In this document: positions 8,792 through 10,482 of the stretch, in pieces
Numbering within the stretch: the first letter of the stretch is position 1
How the letters are laid out: every line of letters begins with the position of its first letter
Source: Candidatus Troglogloeales bacterium
Lineage (GTDB): Bacteria > Nitrospirota > Nitrospiria > SBBL01 > SBBT01
DNA length: 10,482 bases
Reading direction: 5' to 3'
NCBI GenBank assembly: GCA_005239595.1
Contig: SBBT01000140.1
Span: forward strand, 1-10,482
Made by a program: the position numbers and the translations under genes
Notes under the pieces: generated by a model
Seen by the model: the letters and a program-made list of their open reading frames with translations, nothing else
What the model was told of the DNA's origin: nothing
The model's database searches: none

Positions 8792-10198
8792 GTGTCTGAA
8801 ACCATTTTGATTGTAGATGATGAACCTGCCATCCTTTCCACCCTCTCCGCTGTGTTATCGGACGAAGGGTACCATGTCTATACTGCGGACGACAGCGAGG
8901 AGGGGATGAAACTCGCCCAGTCGCATTCTCCGACGATTGTTTTACTCGATATCTGGATGCCGCGACAAGATGGAATAGAGGCGTTAAGGAATTTCAAAAC
9001 CCTTTTTCCTGATCTGCCGGTCATCATGATGTCGGGCCATGGCTCCATTGAGACAGCGGTCAAAACGATCAAGTTGGGGGCCTATGACTACATCGAGAAA
9101 CCGCTTTCCCTGGAAAAGGTGGTCCTCATGGTCAAACATGCCATCAATGAATTTCACCTGAAGCGGGAGAACCGCTTCTTAAAAAAACTGGTGGAACGAC
9201 GGGACGAAATCATCGGGACCAGTCCGGCCATTTGCCGGCTGCGGGAGGAGATCGGCCGGGCCGGGCCGTCACAGGGCCGCGTCCTGATTTCAGGCGAGAA
9301 TGGCACCGGTAAAGAATTGGTAGCCCGCGCCATCCATGCGCAGAGCCCGCGCAAAGGAGATCCCTTCCTGGAAATTAATTGTGCCGCCATTCCAGAGGCC
9401 CTCATCGAAAGCGAGTTGTTCGGATATGAAAAAGGGGCCTTCTCCGGCGCCCAGCAGCGGAAGATTGGCCAGTTCGAACTGGCCGACAAAGGGACCCTCT
9501 TCTTGGACGAAATTGGAGATATGTCCCTCTCCACGCAATCAAAGGTTTTACGGGTTTTGCAGGGCCAGGAGTTTTATCGTGTCGGGGGAAACACACGCGT
9601 AACGGTCGATGTTCGGGTCATCGCCGCATCGAACAAAAATCTGCCCGAAGAGATCAAAAAAGGGACCTTTCGGGAAGACCTCTACTACCGTCTCAACGTC
9701 ATTCCGCTGCATGTCCCCCCGCTCCGTGAACGGATCGAGGATATCCCCCTTCTTCTTGCACATTTTATTTCGGAGGTCGCAAGAGAAGAGAGGATGAAAT
9801 CAAAAGCGTTATCCGACGAGGTCGTTGCCGTTCTGAAACGATATGCCTGGCCCGGCAATGTCCGAGAGCTGAAAAACATGGTCGAACGTCTGGTGATCAT
9901 GGTCCCTTCATCCACCATAAATATGGAAGACCTCCCGGAATTTCTGAAACGGCCGGCTCAATCCTCGGAAAGTTCGGTTTTTCTAAACACCTCTGTCCCG
10001 TCCTCGCTGAAAGAGGCACGGGGACTCTTTGAAAAAGGACACATCCTCGGCAAGCTTGCGGAAAACGGCTGGAACATCCAGAAAACGGCGGAATCGCTTC
10101 AGATTGAGAGGACCCATCTTTACCGTAAGATGAAACTTCTTGGAATCGAAGCCCCGTCAGAAGAAAAAGGTTCAGATGGCAATGCCGGTTCCCATTGA
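8792..10198 (+). CDS. ntrX: NtrX-type sigma-54-dependent response regulator
   Basis: This 468-residue transcription activator is a full-length NtrC-family protein. The receiver domain (about 1-120) has the acidic pair Asp9/Asp10, phospho-acceptor Asp53 in LLDIWMP, Ser81 in MMSGHGS and Lys103 in IEKP. The AAA+ domain (about 140-380) has Walker A GENGTGKE (168-175), the sigma-54 contact loop GAFSGA (215-220), Walker B GTLFLDEIGD (234-243), the arginine-rich FREDLYYRL segment and sensor II WPGNVREL (353-360). The C-terminal FIS-type helix-turn-helix is at about 420-452 (NIQKTAESLQIERTHLYRKM). The sigma-54 loop has Ser where the family consensus GAFTGA has Thr, a conservative change likely to keep activity. 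It starts with GTG, 12 bases after ntrY, so it is the probable phosphorylation partner of NtrY. NtrX rather than NtrC is inferred from the NtrY-type kinase beside it. Targets cannot be read from this window. Confidence 0.93.
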   Translation: MSETILIVDDEPAILSTLSAVLSDEGYHVYTADDSEEGMKLAQSHSPTIVLLDIWMPRQDGIEALRNFKTLFPDLPVIMMSGHGSIETAVKTIKLGAYDYIEKPLSLEKVVLMVKHAINEFHLKRENRFLKKLVERRDEIIGTSPAICRLREEIGRAGPSQGRVLISGENGTGKELVARAIHAQSPRKGDPFLEINCAAIPEALIESELFGYEKGAFSGAQQRKIGQFELADKGTLFLDEIGDMSLSTQSKVLRVLQGQEFYRVGGNTRVTVDVRVIAASNKNLPEEIKKGTFREDLYYRLNVIPLHVPPLRERIEDIPLLLAHFISEVAREERMKSKALSDEVVAVLKRYAWPGNVRELKNMVERLVIMVPSSTINMEDLPEFLKRPAQSSESSVFLNTSVPSSLKEARGLFEKGHILGKLAENGWNIQKTAESLQIERTHLYRKMKLLGIEAPSEEKGSDGNAGSH

Positions 10199-10482
10199 AA
10201 CCGTCCAAATCGAGAAACTGGTTCAGGGAGGGGCCGGACTCGGCCGAAGCGGCCGCCGGGTCGTTTTTGTCCCTTACACCATCCCGAGGGAGCAGGTCAC
10301 GATAAAAATCGTTCGGGAAAAGGGAGATTATGCCGAAGGAATCGTGGAAGAGGTCGTCTGCGCATCACCGCACCGCAGAACGCCGCCCTGCCCCGTTTTT
10401 GGCGTCTGCGGCGGATGCCAGTTGCAGCATCTTCCGGAAGAATTGCAGATCGAATATAAATTTTCCGCCCTTACGGAAACCC
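10176..10482 (+). CDS. rlmD: 23S rRNA (uracil-5-)-methyltransferase RlmD/RumA family (N-terminal part, 3' end outside window)
   Basis: The frame is open to the window end, with 102 visible residues. Residues about 7-62 form a TRAM RNA-binding domain (ETVQIEKLVQGGAGLGRSG, then VVFVPYTIPREQVTIKIV and GDYAEGIVEEV). They are followed by the iron-sulphur motif Cys72-x5-Cys78-x2-Cys81 in CPVFGVCGGCQLQHL, matching the [4Fe-4S] ligands of RumA/RlmD enzymes. The fourth Cys and the SAM-methyltransferase domain would lie beyond the window. Family members methylate U5 of uridines in 23S rRNA (U1939 in E. coli RlmD). The exact target uridine, or a tRNA-acting relative, cannot be excluded. ATG 10176 is chosen because AAAAAGG lies 5 bases upstream; ATG 10182 is an alternative. 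The start overlaps ntrX by 23 bases, suggesting co-transcription, but I see no functional link to the envelope genes. Confidence 0.9.
   Translation, partial: MAMPVPIETVQIEKLVQGGAGLGRSGRRVVFVPYTIPREQVTIKIVREKGDYAEGIVEEVVCASPHRRTPPCPVFGVCGGCQLQHLPEELQIEYKFSALTET

Noticed and set aside
10241..10268. Terminator-like hairpin after ntrX: CGGCCG-AAG-CGGCCG (10241-10255) followed by TTTTT at 10264-10268
   Set aside because: It lies within the conserved TRAM-domain coding sequence of rlmD, and 8 bases separate the stem from the T run. It is better explained by codon use for the Gly/Arg-rich GLGRSGRR segment.

Overview
The window is a gap-free run of six plus-strand genes from a Gram-negative (diderm) bacterium with roughly half G+C. 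The order is tamB (5' end missing), an Omp85/BamA-family outer-membrane assembly protein, a DUF4390 periplasmic protein, the histidine kinase ntrY, the sigma-54 response regulator ntrX, and the start of rlmD (cut by the window end). DUF4390-ntrY-ntrX is an arrangement known from betaproteobacteria. Its linkage here to tamB and a many-POTRA Omp85 protein points to Nitrospirota or a deltaproteobacteria-like lineage, but the sequence alone does not settle this.

Layout: 1-3284 is the C-terminal part of TamB. 3263-5986 is the Omp85 protein, which overlaps tamB by 22 bases. 6002-6580 is the DUF4390 protein. 6581-8779 is ntrY, whose ATG directly follows the previous stop. 8792-10198 is ntrX, with a GTG start. 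10176-10482 is the 5' part of rlmD, which overlaps the end of ntrX. The largest non-coding gap is 15 bases. I see no internal promoter or convincing terminator, so a single transcript is likely.

Functionally the first two genes are envelope-biogenesis machinery: TamB is a periplasm-spanning lipid-transport or assembly bridge, and the Omp85 protein is an outer-membrane insertase. The next three form a probable sensory module: an exported DUF4390 protein, a membrane kinase with a large periplasmic domain, and a sigma-54-dependent activator. The last gene is an Fe-S rRNA methyltransferase that looks like an unrelated housekeeping passenger.

The most unusual points are two. The Omp85 gene has no ATG, GTG or TTG that could supply its signal peptide and appears to start at an ATT codon at 3263, behind a well-placed ribosome binding site. 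Its product appears to carry seven POTRA domains instead of BamA's five. I saw no mobile element, CRISPR array, tRNA or rRNA, and no evidence of a wholly new system.
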